DNA of 64,000 nt, taken from the NCBI RefSeq assembly GCF_030490285.1, contig NZ_CP129884.1, forward strand, positions 2,170,001-2,234,000, read 5' to 3'. Below the pieces are notes generated by a model. That model saw only the letters and a list, made by a program, of their open reading frames with translations. It was not told the origin of the DNA and searched no databases. Source of the DNA: Methylomonas montana (GTDB lineage Bacteria; Pseudomonadota; Gammaproteobacteria; Methylococcales; Methylomonadaceae). Both the position numbers and the translations under genes were made by a program. Within the stretch, counting starts at the first letter, position 1; every line of letters begins with the position of its first letter. Positions 47,127 to 56,164 of this stretch are shown piece after piece.

Positions 47127-48089
47127 GTGGTGAAAGCGCAGTTCGAAAAGGTCACGGTCGTTGCTCCGGCCAGATTGCACATGGGGTTTATCGATTTAAG
47201 CGGGGCATTGGGACGGCATTTCGGCAGTATCGGCTTGGCGCTGAACGAAATCAATACTCGATTGACCATTAGTGCCGCCGATAGCCTGTGTGTGACCGGC
47301 CCTTCCGCCAGTCGTGCGTTGAAATGCGTCCGGCAATTCTGCCAGTTGTTGAATGTGCCCGAGCAGTTGCAGATTCGCATTGATACTGCGATTCCCGAGC
47401 ATATCGGTCTGGGCTCGGGTACACAAATGGCTTTGGCCGTTGGCACCGCCTTGAACGCATTTTATGGATTGGGGCTGTCGGTTCGGGACATCGCTCAGCT
47501 CTCGGATCGCGGCGCTCGCTCGGGTATCGGCATTGGTATCTTTGAAAAAGGCGGCTTGGTGGTGGATGGCGGCCGTGGGCCGGATACCAAGACCCCGCCA
47601 TTAATCGCGCAAATGAGCGTGCCGGATGACTGGCGTTTTGTATTGGTATTCGATCAGCGCGGGCAGGGTTTGCACGGCGAACAGGAAGTCAGCGCGTTTC
47701 AGCAATTGCCGCTGTTCCCGCAGGCCCAAGCCGAGCACTTGTGTTATCGGTTGCTGATGCAAGGTTTGCCGGCATTGGCGGAACACGATCTTGACCGATT
47801 CGGCGAGGTGATTACCTTGCTGCAACAAGCGGTGGGCGAACATTTCGCGCCGGTGCAGGGCGGCGTGTTTACCAGTCCCGAGGTGGCCTCGGCTATGGCT
47901 AGGCTAGCCGAGCAAGGCGCGGTGGCTATCGGACAGACGTCTTGGGGACCGACCGGGTTTTGTGCGCTGGCCAACCCGCAGCGCGCCGCCGAGCTGGTGG
48001 CGCAATTGGAACGGCAATTTGCCGCTTCGCCGTTAAGCTTTTTGGTGGTCAGTGCCAGAAATCAGCCCGCGGAATTAATTCTAACTTAA
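47127..48089 (+). CDS. mptG: β-ribofuranosylaminobenzene 5'-phosphate synthase
   Basis: A 320-residue GHMP-kinase-fold enzyme that joins PRPP and p-hydroxy- or p-aminobenzoate with loss of CO2, the first committed step of tetrahydromethanopterin synthesis. The family pattern is visible in APARLHMGFIDLSG, the phosphate-binding IGLGSGTQMALAVG and GIFEKGGLVVDGG. This cofactor carries C1 units from formaldehyde in aerobic methylotrophs, so the gene is a good organism marker. Start codons are GTG; 47127 and 47130 cannot be distinguished. Confidence 0.9.
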   Translation: MVKAQFEKVTVVAPARLHMGFIDLSGALGRHFGSIGLALNEINTRLTISAADSLCVTGPSASRALKCVRQFCQLLNVPEQLQIRIDTAIPEHIGLGSGTQMALAVGTALNAFYGLGLSVRDIAQLSDRGARSGIGIGIFEKGGLVVDGGRGPDTKTPPLIAQMSVPDDWRFVLVFDQRGQGLHGEQEVSAFQQLPLFPQAQAEHLCYRLLMQGLPALAEHDLDRFGEVITLLQQAVGEHFAPVQGGVFTSPEVASAMARLAEQGAVAIGQTSWGPTGFCALANPQRAAELVAQLERQFAASPLSFLVVSARNQPAELILT

Positions 48090-48091
48090 GT

Positions 48092-48400
48092 CTATTCGTC
48101 GAGCAGATGCTCGGCGCTATCGCTGATCTGGCGATTGTCCATCCAAGTTACGGCGATTTTATCGCCGGCTTCGCCGCTTTTTAATCTGAAGGTAAAAAAC
48201 GGATTCTTCGAGACGCTACCGGCCATATGGCTGGTCAATATGGTTTGACCATTGAGTTTGACGACCAACTGCTCGATAAAATGCGCCGGAATCAATTCAC
48301 CGTTGGCATCGCGATTGCGGCCATTTTCCATCGGATGACTGATCAATACTTTAACTTCGATATAGCCGTCCAGGCGCCGGCTTCTGATTTTGATGCTCAT
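48092..48400 (-). CDS. soxZ: Sulfur-oxidation carrier subunit SoxZ
   Basis: A 102-residue immunoglobulin-fold protein, partner of SoxY. The family features KIRSRRLDGYIEVKVLISHPMENGR (over about 25 residues), HFIEQLVV and NPFFTFRLK are present. ATG 48400 shares one base with the soxY stop (TGATG), ensuring equal synthesis. No soxXA, soxB or soxCD lies in the window. Confidence 0.92.
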   Translation of the reverse strand: MSIKIRSRRLDGYIEVKVLISHPMENGRNRDANGELIPAHFIEQLVVKLNGQTILTSHMAGSVSKNPFFTFRLKSGEAGDKIAVTWMDNRQISDSAEHLLDE

Positions 48401-48861
48401 CAACCGACTCCACAGCCGCCATGGACGACCTTGACCCAACGGCTGCGCCGCAGCAGTTGATCGCCGCGCCGGGCAATCAAAATCACATTACAGGATTCGG
48501 CCAGCTTGATGCGAGCGGTGAGGTAAGTGCTCACCAACGGCGTCAGCTCAAACTCCGCGACCAGCGGCGTCGGGTTTTTATCCGCGAACAGATACAGTCG
48601 TTCGACATCGTCCAAATCGCTGCTGATGGTAATCGGCACCACCGCCCCGTCTTCGGCGATGTCGGGTAAGCCCATTTCCAGCAAATCGCTATCGATGACG
48701 GTTTGGCCGGCGAATAGCCTGGCATAGCTTGCGGCGAAGTCGCCGGCGGCAAAATATTGGGTGTGTTCGATAGCCAAGGCTTTGGCGGAAACGCCGGCAA
48801 GCAGTGCGCCGGCGGCTAATGTGCCGGTTTTTTTCAGGAATAAGCGGCGAGAGCTGGGCAT
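48400..48861 (-). CDS. soxY: Sulfur-oxidation carrier protein SoxY
   Basis: A 153-residue periplasmic protein that carries sulfur intermediates on its C-terminal Cys. A Tat-type signal is seen (SSRRLFLKKTGTLAAG). The end reads VHGGCGVG; the usual GGCGG motif has Val in place of the last Gly plus one extra Gly, still presenting the Cys on a flexible arm. ATG 48861 is chosen for the Tat signal; a start 6 codons earlier is possible. An FNR-type box lies 24 bases upstream. Confidence 0.9.
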   Translation of the reverse strand: MPSSRRLFLKKTGTLAAGALLAGVSAKALAIEHTQYFAAGDFAASYARLFAGQTVIDSDLLEMGLPDIAEDGAVVPITISSDLDDVERLYLFADKNPTPLVAEFELTPLVSTYLTARIKLAESCNVILIARRGDQLLRRSRWVKVVHGGCGVG

Positions 48862-48884
48862 CGGTTTTATTAACCACATATTAG

Positions 48885-48898
48885 TTGATGTATATCAA
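48885..48898. promoter_or_regulatory. Perfect FNR/ANR-type box between soxY and a small membrane protein gene
   Basis: TTGAT-GTAT-ATCAA matches the FNR consensus TTGAT-N4-ATCAA exactly. For the plus-strand gene at 48986, a TTATCT hexamer at 48919-48924 would put the site's centre near -40, the class II activating position. For soxY the centre lies only 30 bases from the start codon, so it could repress or use another promoter. Confidence 0.75.
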
Positions 48899-48985
48899 AA
48901 AATTCAGCCTTCCGTTTGTTATCTTTTGTGCCGTTGAATTTATTTCAGCACCACCACAACAACACAATAAACAGGAAGGTTCAAA

Positions 48986-49180
48986 ATGAGTGAAGCACAA
49001 GAAAAAGACAATTTTTGGCTCTACATTGGTCTGGCTGTGGTATTAGCCGCTGGCGCCGTATTGATGGTCAAAAATGCCGAGCACGATAAGTACGCCACTG
49101 CCGCTAAAAATATCGCCGAAGACTCCAGCAATTCAGCTTATCGTTCCGACGTACTGCATAAAAACGGTTTGGCCAAGTAA
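48986..49180 (+). CDS. 64-residue single-span membrane protein
   Basis: A small protein with a polar N-terminus (MSEAQEKDNF), one membrane helix (about 11-30, WLYIGLAVVLAAGAVLMV) and a charged C-terminus of about 33 residues. No family recognised. AGGAAGG precedes the ATG at good spacing. The perfect FNR-type box upstream suggests expression when oxygen is low; it may be a subunit of a membrane complex. Confidence 0.75.
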   Translation: MSEAQEKDNFWLYIGLAVVLAAGAVLMVKNAEHDKYATAAKNIAEDSSNSAYRSDVLHKNGLAK

Positions 49181-49271
49181 TAACGATTTCAGGACACCGG
49201 AATAGCAATCTTCTTCACGTGTTATCCCATTCCGGCTTTGACAAGGACGATTATCTAAGTCCCGCAAGAAA

Positions 49272-49331
49272 AGGAAACTTCGGTTTCTTCTCCTCGGGTT
49301 TTGGCGGAGCATCCGGGCTTCGTCAAAACCC
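49272..49331. terminator. Two hairpins between convergent genes
   Basis: AGGAAAC-TTCG-GTTTCTT (49272-49289) is a UUCG-capped stem followed on plus by CTCCTC. GGGTTTTG (49296-49303) pairs with CAAAACCC (49324-49331) and serves the minus-strand mtiP transcript. Confidence 0.65.
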
Positions 49332-49352
49332 TCCTTGATTCAATCTTAAGAT

Positions 49353-50096
49353 TTAACTTTCAGCGAACAACACCGTCGCTTTCAGTAGCGCGATCGCTCG
49401 ACTCATGCCGACGTCTAAATTCTTTTCGATTTCCTCCATGGTGATTTCGCCGTCCACGATGCCGGCCGCCCAATTGGCGACTACCGATATATTGGCATAA
49501 GCCAAGCCCAGTTCGCGGGCCAGTGCCGCTTCGGGCATGCCGGTCATGCCTACCAAATCGCATCCGTCCTGGGCCATGCGCTTGATTTCGGCGACGGTTT
49601 CCAATCTGGGGCCTTGGGTGCAGCCATAAGTGCCGGTGGCGCTGATCTTGATTTGCGCCTGTTGCGCCGCTTGGATAATACGCTTGCGTAACGGCGGCGA
49701 ATACGGCTCGGTGAAGTCGATATGGGTGACATGTTCCAGATCGTCGGCGAAAAAAGTATGTTCCCGGCCATAGCTGTAGTCGATCAGTTGGTCGGGGATG
49801 GCAATATGCGCGGGAGCCATCTCGGCGCCGATCCCGCCTACCGCCGCCACGCCGATAATCTCGCTGACGCCGAGCTGTTTCAAGCCCCAGATATTGGCCC
49901 GGTAATTGATCTTATGCGGCGGAATTCGATGCGGATTGCCGTGTCTGGCCAGGAAAACAAGTTTCTGGCCGTTTAGCTCTCCCATTAAATAAGGCGCGGA
50001 CGGTTCGCCGAATGGCGTTGTTACGCGTTCCTCGCCGGTGATGATTAACTCATCGATCTGGGTGAGACCGGTGCCGCCGATAATAGCCAAAGTCAT
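49353..50096 (-). CDS. mtiP: S-methyl-5'-thioinosine phosphorylase
   Basis: A 247-residue purine nucleoside phosphorylase of the MTAP type, with IIGGTGL, FLARHGNPHRIPPHKINYRAN (over about 21 residues), GTYGCTQGPRLET and NWAAGIVDGEI. It resembles the methylthioinosine phosphorylases of Pseudomonas more than MTA phosphorylase, because it is short and paired with a hypoxanthine phosphoribosyltransferase that would salvage the hypoxanthine released. It overlaps hpt by 4 bases. Confidence 0.86.
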   Translation of the reverse strand: MTLAIIGGTGLTQIDELIITGEERVTTPFGEPSAPYLMGELNGQKLVFLARHGNPHRIPPHKINYRANIWGLKQLGVSEIIGVAAVGGIGAEMAPAHIAIPDQLIDYSYGREHTFFADDLEHVTHIDFTEPYSPPLRKRIIQAAQQAQIKISATGTYGCTQGPRLETVAEIKRMAQDGCDLVGMTGMPEAALARELGLAYANISVVANWAAGIVDGEITMEEIEKNLDVGMSRAIALLKATVLFAES

Positions 50097-50647
50097 AACA
50101 CTTCCTTGCAGGCATATACGCCTGGCGCATTTCTAAGATAGCCTTTGTAATCCATGCCGTAACCGAACAAATAATGGTTGGCGACCGTCAGGCCGACGAA
50201 ATCCGGTTTGACCGGTTTATCGATGTCGAGTTGTTTGTCAAATAAGGCGGCGGTGTAAACGGCCGTCGCGCCTTGCTCCTGGCAATATTCGACAATCGCA
50301 TGTAGCGTATGGCCTTCGTCAAGAATATCGTCGACCACCAGCACGGCGCGGCCGGCAATGGGGGTCGTGGGTTTGAACAGCCAATGTATATCGCTGCCGG
50401 AGGTGGCATTGCGATAACGAGTGGCGTGGATACTGTCCAAAGTCAACGGAAAGTCCAAACGCGGCAACAGTTTGCCGGTGGCGATGATGCCGCCGTTGAT
50501 CACGCACAGCACCAAGGGATTACTGTCGTGCAATTGGGCACTAATCGCTACGGCCATGGCGTCCAGCGCTGTTTCCACTTCATCCGCGGAATACAGTTGC
50601 AGAGCCTGTTGTTTAACGATGCCGATTTCTTCAAGCATGGGATTCAT
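50093..50647 (-). CDS. hpt: Hypoxanthine-guanine phosphoribosyltransferase
   Basis: A 184-residue PRTase with the PRPP loop VLVVDDILDEGHTL and the FGYGMDYKGY end typical of the group next to methylthioinosine phosphorylase. It converts hypoxanthine or guanine to the nucleotide. Start ATG 50647 is chosen because the spacing to LYSADEVE fits relatives; ATG 50638 is possible. The gene starts inside the end of nagZ. Confidence 0.88.
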   Translation of the reverse strand: MNPMLEEIGIVKQQALQLYSADEVETALDAMAVAISAQLHDSNPLVLCVINGGIIATGKLLPRLDFPLTLDSIHATRYRNATSGSDIHWLFKPTTPIAGRAVLVVDDILDEGHTLHAIVEYCQEQGATAVYTAALFDKQLDIDKPVKPDFVGLTVANHYLFGYGMDYKGYLRNAPGVYACKEVL

Positions 50648-51647
50648 AAAATTCAGAGATTTGTTTGGAAAGTGTTTGCCATTTTTCGCTGCGGGGCAGG
50701 GCATCGCTATCGATCAAGCATTGGCCGCGCATCGCTTGCAGGCGTTGTTCGCGCTTGCTGTTCTGCTTGATCGGTAGCTTGTCCAGCACTTGTTCGGCGG
50801 CCGCCGAATTGTTGCAAACCAGCAGCATGTCGCAGCCAGCTTGCTGCGCGAGGCCGGCCCGTTCAGTAAAGTCGCCGATAGCCGCTGCGCCGGCCATGCT
50901 TAAGTCGTCGCTGAAGATCGCGCCGTCGAAACCCAATTCGCCGCGCAAAATGGTCTGCAACCAGGTGCTGGAAAAACCGGCGGGGTAGCGGTCGATTTGC
51001 GGATAAACCACGTGAGCCGGCATCACCGCTTCCAAGCCTTGCTCGATCAATTGTTTAAACGGCAGCAAATCCTGGTAACGGATAGTCTCCAAGTCGCGTT
51101 CGTCGACCGGCAATGCCAGATGCGAATCCAGCGCCACCGCGCCGTGGCCGGGAAAATGCTTACCGGTCGCGGCCATGCCGGCGCTGCGCATGCCTTGTCG
51201 GAACGTGCTCGCCAACCGTCCGGCTTGTTCGGCGTCTGTGGAGAAGGAACGGTTGCCAATGATTTCGCTGACGCCGCAATCGACGTCCAATACCGGCGCG
51301 AAACTAAAATCCACGCCCACTGCCAGCAGTTCGGTTGCCATCAACCAGCCAGCCGCTTCGGCCAGATCGGGTTGCTCCACGTATAGTGCGGCGGCCGGCA
51401 AACGGGTGAAGCCGTTTTGAAAGCGTTGCACGCGTCCGCCTTCCTGATCGACGGCAATTAAAATATCGCCGTTGCGTGCAGTGCGGATCTCTTGGATCAA
51501 CGCGGCGATCTGCCGGGGATTATCGTAGTTTCGGGCAAACAGGATTAAAGCGCCGGTATTGGGATGAGCGATTTTTTCTTTATCAAGGGCGGTAAGGCTG
51601 TAGCCCTCGATGTCGATCATGACAGGGCCGATAGCGAGTGGTTTCAT
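50631..51647 (-). CDS. nagZ: β-N-acetylhexosaminidase NagZ
   Basis: A 338-residue cytoplasmic GH3 enzyme that removes N-acetylglucosamine from recycled muropeptides. The family signatures AVDQEGGRVQRF, the KHFPGHGAVALDSH loop (catalytic His and Asp) and FSDDLSMAGA (nucleophile) are intact. ATG 51647 is preferred over a start five codons upstream. It heads a tightly overlapping nagZ-hpt-mtiP unit. Confidence 0.93.
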   Translation of the reverse strand: MKPLAIGPVMIDIEGYSLTALDKEKIAHPNTGALILFARNYDNPRQIAALIQEIRTARNGDILIAVDQEGGRVQRFQNGFTRLPAAALYVEQPDLAEAAGWLMATELLAVGVDFSFAPVLDVDCGVSEIIGNRSFSTDAEQAGRLASTFRQGMRSAGMAATGKHFPGHGAVALDSHLALPVDERDLETIRYQDLLPFKQLIEQGLEAVMPAHVVYPQIDRYPAGFSSTWLQTILRGELGFDGAIFSDDLSMAGAAAIGDFTERAGLAQQAGCDMLLVCNNSAAAEQVLDKLPIKQNSKREQRLQAMRGQCLIDSDALPRSEKWQTLSKQISEFYESHA

Positions 51648-51709
51648 GGTGGTAAATGTCAAATATGGAATATACTTTTAGTCTAACCATCACATTATAT
51701 GAGGAAACC

Positions 51710-52117
51710 GTGCGAACATTTGTTTTGTTGATCAGTTTGATGATGTTGCCAATCGCGGCTTGGGCCAATTCTGGCGAAAAGAAAGCCGATGAAAGCGCCG
51801 GGCCGGTCATCGAATATGTAGAGATGAAGCCCAAGTTTACCGTCAATCTGGCCGAGCCGAGAAAATACCTCGTGTTGAATGTGCAACTATTGATGGAAGG
51901 GGCCGAGCATGTCGAAAAAGTCAAAAAACACATGCCGGTTTTGCGTCACGAGATGATTATGATGCTCAGTGGCATGCGTTCTACCGATCTGCAAACTATG
52001 GAACAGCGCGAAGCCTTGCGCTTGAAAACCAAGCAATTGATCACTGATTTATTGACCAAAATACAGAATAGCGACGGTTTCAGGGATGTGTTTTTTTCGG
52101 AGTTCTTAATTAATTGA
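51710..52117 (+). CDS. FliL-family flagellar-type protein with signal peptide
   Basis: A 135-residue protein. Instead of the usual membrane anchor it begins with a cleavable-looking signal (VRTFVLLISLMMLPIAAWA-NS). The remainder fits FliL: YVEMKPKFTVNLAEPRKYLVLNVQL, then RHEMIMMLSGM and DVFFSEFLIN. GAGGA precedes the GTG start at 51710. It stands alone, away from flagellar genes, so it may be a FliL paralogue used elsewhere. Confidence 0.78.
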   Translation: MRTFVLLISLMMLPIAAWANSGEKKADESAGPVIEYVEMKPKFTVNLAEPRKYLVLNVQLLMEGAEHVEKVKKHMPVLRHEMIMMLSGMRSTDLQTMEQREALRLKTKQLITDLLTKIQNSDGFRDVFFSEFLIN

Positions 52118-52317
52118 CTTAGGACGTTTAAGTTTTTATAGCGCAAATGAACGACTCAAAAGTCCCTCCTAAACATGTCAGTAATTAGCCAGCCCCAAAA
52201 ATCGCCCGGACTTTGAAGGCTTTTCGAAAGCGGCTGGCGACAACTTCCCATTGAATACGCGGTGGCTAAAAATCTCTCCGGGTATAATCGTTTGTCATAA
52301 GTTCACGCCATGTTGGC

Positions 52318-53664
52318 TTAGCCAGGGCTTAGAAAGGTCAATAACAGCCCGGCCGCGCCGCTGCAGATGATGACCGGGATAACGCCGGCTTTGTAGCGAA
52401 ACAAAGCCAGAATGGCAGCCAGGCCGATCAGCAGCGCGAAGCTATCCAGCCCGCCGCTAAATCCCTTGGGCCAGAACACGTGAAAGGCAAAGAATGCGGC
52501 CAGATTTAGAATCACGCCGACCACGGCAGCGGTAATGCCGGTCAACGGCGCGGTGAACTTCAGATTGTTATGAGTCGATTCCACCAACGGTCCGCCGGCC
52601 AAAATGAACAAAAAACTGGGCAGGAAGGTGAAGTAAGTGACCACGGTTGCTGCCACCGCACCAGCCAAAAACAGATGCTCGCCGCCGAACAGTGCCTGGC
52701 TCCAGCCGGCGACAAAACCGACGAACGTGACGACCATGATCAGCGGGCCGGGTGTGGTTTCGCCCAAGGCCAGGCCGTCAATCATCTGCGTCGGCGTCAG
52801 CCAATGATAATGTTCCACCGCGCCTTGATACACATAGGGTAGTACCGCATAAGCGCCGCCGAAAGTGAGCAGGGCGGCCTTGGTGAAGAACCAGCCCATC
52901 TGCGTCAGCGCGCCGTCCCAGCCGTATTTGGCGCAGAGCCAGCCGAGTGCGCCGCCCCATAATGCCAGGCCAATTAAAGCCAACTTAGCCAGCTTCTTAC
53001 CGTTGAAGCGGGCGTGCTCCGGCGTCGGCGTATCGTCGTCTATCAATGCCGGTCCGAAATGCTGTTTGGCTTTGCCGTGACCGCCACCCAAATTGAAGTA
53101 TTTGGGAGCCAGTTTGCCGCCGACAGCGCCAAGCACGCCGGCGCTGAATACGATTAAGGGAAACGGGGCATGTAATGCAAAAATCGCCAAAAACGCTAGT
53201 GCCGCCATCGCCCACAGCCAGGCGTTTTTTAGCGCCCGCGAGCCGATCCGATATGCTGCGAACAACACTATTGCGGTTACGGCCGGTTTAATGCCATAAA
53301 GCGCACCAGCCACGGCGGGTAAATGTCCGTAAGCCAGATAAATCCAGCCCAAACCGATCAAAATCAATAAGGACGGCAACACAAACAGGCTGCCAGCCAA
53401 TATGCCGCCCCAGCCGCGATGCATCAGCCAGCCGATATAGGTCGCCAGTTGCTGGGCTTCCGGGCCTGGGAGCAGCATGCAGTAATTCAAAGCATGCAGG
53501 TAACGACGTTCGGAAATCCAACGCTTATTCTCGACCAAGTCTTGATGCATGATGGCAATCTGCCCGGCCGGGCCGCCGAAGCTGATAAACCCCAGCTTCA
53601 GCCAATACCAAAAGGCCTGTTTCAAACTCACGGACGGCGGAGTTGTGGCTTGCTCGTTGCTCAT
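52318..53664 (-). CDS. chrA: Chromate transporter ChrA
   Basis: A 448-residue two-domain CHR protein with about 10-12 helices, exporting chromate. The duplicated signature is visible as [19 protein letters not shown] in the first half and [18 protein letters not shown] in the second. A His/Lys-rich linker ([10 protein letters not shown]) separates the halves. Its ATG overlaps the stop of the chrB remnant, so the two were once an operon. Confidence 0.92.
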   Translation of the reverse strand: MSNEQATTPPSVSLKQAFWYWLKLGFISFGGPAGQIAIMHQDLVENKRWISERRYLHALNYCMLLPGPEAQQLATYIGWLMHRGWGGILAGSLFVLPSLLILIGLGWIYLAYGHLPAVAGALYGIKPAVTAIVLFAAYRIGSRALKNAWLWAMAALAFLAIFALHAPFPLIVFSAGVLGAVGGKLAPKYFNLGGGHGKAKQHFGPALIDDDTPTPEHARFNGKKLAKLALIGLALWGGALGWLCAKYGWDGALTQMGWFFTKAALLTFGGAYAVLPYVYQGAVEHYHWLTPTQMIDGLALGETTPGPLIMVVTFVGFVAGWSQALFGGEHLFLAGAVAATVVTYFTFLPSFLFILAGGPLVESTHNNLKFTAPLTGITAAVVGVILNLAAFFAFHVFWPKGFSGGLDSFALLIGLAAILALFRYKAGVIPVIICSGAAGLLLTFLSPG

Positions 53665-54062
53665 GCGGCTGGTCCTGTAAATGCTTGATAAAACAAGTCG
53701 AATATCGTTTCGGCTTCGGCCAACAAATGGTCGTCATCGTCCCAAGTCCACCACATGGCGGTGATCAAAGTGTCTATTCCGGCCGCTTCAGGGTCGAAGA
53801 TACCCGCCGAAACTGGCTTGCAACCCTTCGAAAGTCACATTAGCGCATCGATATGGGTAAAGGCCGCATCGTCGAAATAGAAACCCGTAGCATCGACCGG
53901 ACAATCGGCAATATTAGCCAACCAGATTAAGCGCAGTTTGGCGTCAATAAAACGGAGGATCAGCCAAGCACTGGCTAGACAATCTATGCGCGTTCGTTGG
54001 GGTAACACGCCATCGCGCAAGGTCGCGTAACCCATGACCTTGAGGCCATGCCAGATGCGCAT
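53661..54062 (-). pseudogene. Decayed chrB
   Basis: Two parts of a ChrB-type protein survive in one frame: RTRIDCLASAWLILRFIDA...FTHIDALM, then an in-frame TGA at about 53835, then GIFDPEAAGIDTLITAMWW...DDDDHLLAEAETIFDLFY. The N-terminal regulatory half and about 60 internal residues are missing. ChrB senses chromate and controls chrA, so chrA here may have lost regulation or use another promoter. Confidence 0.75.
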
Positions 54063-54499
54063 ATCCGGCTGCTGGCGTTATGAGCGGGTAGGCTGGCAAT
54101 TAGGATCAACCAAGGGTTAGACATTAATGTTGTTCTTATTCTACAAATATATAGCGAGCTTTACTTTTTTATATGTTTGTATGTCAACCAAAATCCGGTC
54201 GCTGTTCAGCTACTTGCATGCGTGATCAGACGGATAAGGGCGTTTTTGGGGGCGATTCGGCGTCACAACACAGCAATGCCTTGGCATTGTTTATGCTGCT
54301 AGAAGCATAAAGCTTCAGCACGTCAAACACTTGACAGTTATTGCGGGTTGAACGCTTTAACAATAGAGCTTATCGGGTTGATAATAAATAAAATATAGCT
54401 ACTATCAATCCATGATTTCTATCGGGTTCTTGGGCAGGCTCGGGTGTTAAATAACTGTTCGTAGGGCTCGTGTCCTTCACTTTGGAACAGGAGAAAATC
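54063..54499. other. AT-rich intergenic region with a perfect hairpin
   Basis: No gene seen. CAATGCC-TT-GGCATTG at 54274-54289 is a perfect 7-bp inverted repeat followed by TTTATGC; GAAGC-ATAAA-GCTTC follows at about 54301-54316. The AT-rich segment before 54500 should hold the promoter of the next gene. Confidence 0.4.
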
Positions 54500-54847
54500 A
54501 TGAAAATCACTGATTTTTGGTTTCTGAATGTTTTGAAAATACTGCTTGCCGCGACGGGAGTGCTGATCTTTTGCGCGACAAATGTTTTGGCCGGTTCAAC
54601 CGAGCCATACAGCCAGCAATCTACAGCCGAACTGATTTTGACCTTATCGGATCAATGGCAGGCCAGCGACGCTAACGATAGTATGCGCAGCAACGCCGGC
54701 AGTTTGTTTGATGCTCGTAGCGGCGCAAAGCTTAAAGCCAAACCCGTCGATCTCGGTTGCGGTGTCGATGTTAATCATTTCCCTAGCGAGGATAATTCGC
54801 TACGCAGCCGTTTTGTCGGGGAATGTAATTTGAATTATCGTTATTGA
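54500..54847 (+). CDS. 115-residue exported protein of unknown function
   Basis: The N-terminus is a signal peptide (MKITDFWFLNVLKILLAATG..., cleavage near VLAGS at about 32). The mature part is polar, with two Cys (in LGCGVD and VGECNLNYRY) that could form a disulfide. ACAGGAGAAAATC gives a strong ribosome-binding site for ATG 54500. No family recognised. Confidence 0.65.
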   Translation: MKITDFWFLNVLKILLAATGVLIFCATNVLAGSTEPYSQQSTAELILTLSDQWQASDANDSMRSNAGSLFDARSGAKLKAKPVDLGCGVDVNHFPSEDNSLRSRFVGECNLNYRY

Positions 54848-55161
54848 ACGAGTCCCGTTGTCGTGATAGGCGACGGCATCGATAAGTGGCCTACGAAGAC
54901 CTTGTCGTTCTCAAGTGCTTAGCGGTCATTTGCCCCAAAAACAAACTACACGGCGAACTTAAGCATATTGGCGCAATGCCGTCATTGCTGGTATGGATGT
55001 TGCCTACTTGGTGGTACGAGCTCGAAAATCCCGGATTCGGCGCAGTTTCTGTGACTTTCGCAACATTTTCTCATGCAGAATGTACGATGGCCGACAGCAG
55101 CAAGAGCGGGGTTCGAATTTTCGAGCCGTTGTCCTTAACCCTAGTCGAAGAGGTATCCACC
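54848..55161. other. Intergenic region without a supported gene
   Basis: A plus-strand frame runs through here into the next gene but has no codon pattern or ribosome-binding site to support translation before 55162. A GGTTCGAAT stretch near 55108 lacks the pairing of a tRNA T-arm. Confidence 0.4.
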
Positions 55162-55353
55162 ATGGCTGAATTTTTTGTAGAGATCAACGCGCAAGACAAC
55201 GGCGAACACGTGGTTCACAAATCCAATTGCTCTTTGCTGCCCGCCAAAGACGCTTTGCGTTACTTAGGATCGATTGCCAGCGCTGCCAGCGCGGTGAAAA
55301 AAGCCCAAGAAAGTTTCAAACTGGTCAATGGTTGCAGTCACTGTACTTCTTGA
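55162..55353 (+). CDS. 63-residue Cys-containing small protein
   Basis: MAEFFVEINAQDNG leads to HKSNCSLLP and a C-terminal NGCSHCTS, giving His, Cys and CxxC that could bind a metal. Length and layout resemble small conserved proteins seen in many proteobacteria, but I cannot name it. AAGAGG lies 9 bases upstream of ATG 55162. A perfect hairpin follows the stop. Confidence 0.65.
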   Translation: MAEFFVEINAQDNGEHVVHKSNCSLLPAKDALRYLGSIASAASAVKKAQESFKLVNGCSHCTS

Positions 55354-55377
55354 ATCGAATTCACTCCGTGAAGCCAT

Positions 55378-55399
55378 CGGTGCATGACATCATGCACCG
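55378..55399 (+). terminator. Perfect hairpin after the 63-residue gene
   Basis: CGGTGCATGA (55378-55387) and TCATGCACCG (55390-55399) form a 10-bp palindrome, 24 bases after the stop. No long T-tract follows. Confidence 0.55.
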
Positions 55400-55461
55400 G
55401 TCTTGGGCCAGTTCACAGCTAGGTTTTAAGCAGCTAGCAAAAAGTCAATGTGTATTTTGAG

Positions 55462-55785
55462 CCAAATTCGGCGCCAATTTCATCAATGGCCTGCTCAGGC
55501 TCATCCCATAAATATCTTGAAAGGCGCGTTTGACGGTAATGGCATATACCTCGCCCCTTTTATTCCAAAACGTGGTTGATCTGGCAAACTGGATAATAAC
55601 CCCTTTTTAGCCATCTTCGGCGCCGTTCACGAATCGTTTCTGGATTAGCACTTTGCTGATTCGCAACCGCAAACACTGTCTGGCCTTCGGATAAAATGGT
55701 CAGCGCACGTTCTCCCTCCCGCCAGTCACAGACCTAGCAGTTGCTCTCGCTCGATTTCACTCAATTCAATCGGTTTTACGCTCAT
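55462..55785 (-). pseudogene. Remnant of an IS630-type transposase N-terminus
   Basis: On the minus strand MSVKPIELSEIEREQLLGL runs into a TGA; a shifted frame continues WREGERALTILSEGQ, FAVANQQSANPETIRERRR and RWLKRG, then another shift gives SSLPDQPRFGIKGAR. This is the helix-turn-helix start of an IS630-like transposase with several frameshifts; the catalytic part is absent. Confidence 0.7.
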
Positions 55786-56164
55786 TCCCTGGATATTGGC
55801 TGCCGCGGTCGGGGATCCGGTCAGATGAGACCGACGCTAACGGCAGTGCAAATTCCCTAATTGCGGGATATGACGCATTTCTAATGAATTTCCACAATAA
55901 ACTACGGGAAATGGCGAATAGTCGAATTCTTGCATCTATATAAGTTATTGATTTGTATATAAATATTATTGGCTCGATAAGTGCATACAATATTTGGCCG
56001 TGAATGTGTCAGATGTTGAAAACTTAATGGATGGGCTGTGCAATGAGGAATGCCGCTAGGTCGTAGCATCTCGGGATTCGGGGATAAATTCAGGCTGAAT
56101 GACAGGGAAGACGCGTGCTGCGGTTGGATGATATAGGCCGCGGGTGGGCAAGAAGCCCTGACCA
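55786..56164. other. AT-rich intergenic region
   Basis: No gene seen. It is probably the promoter region and early leader for the riboswitch-like element that follows. Confidence 0.35.

Noticed and set aside
55095-55130. GGTTCGAAT resembling a tRNA T-loop
   Set aside because: The flanking bases cannot form the 5-bp T-stem, and no acceptor or anticodon arm is found nearby.
54886-55161. N-terminal extension of the 63-residue gene
   Set aside because: It has no recognisable sequence or ribosome-binding site, whereas AAGAGG is well placed for ATG 55162.
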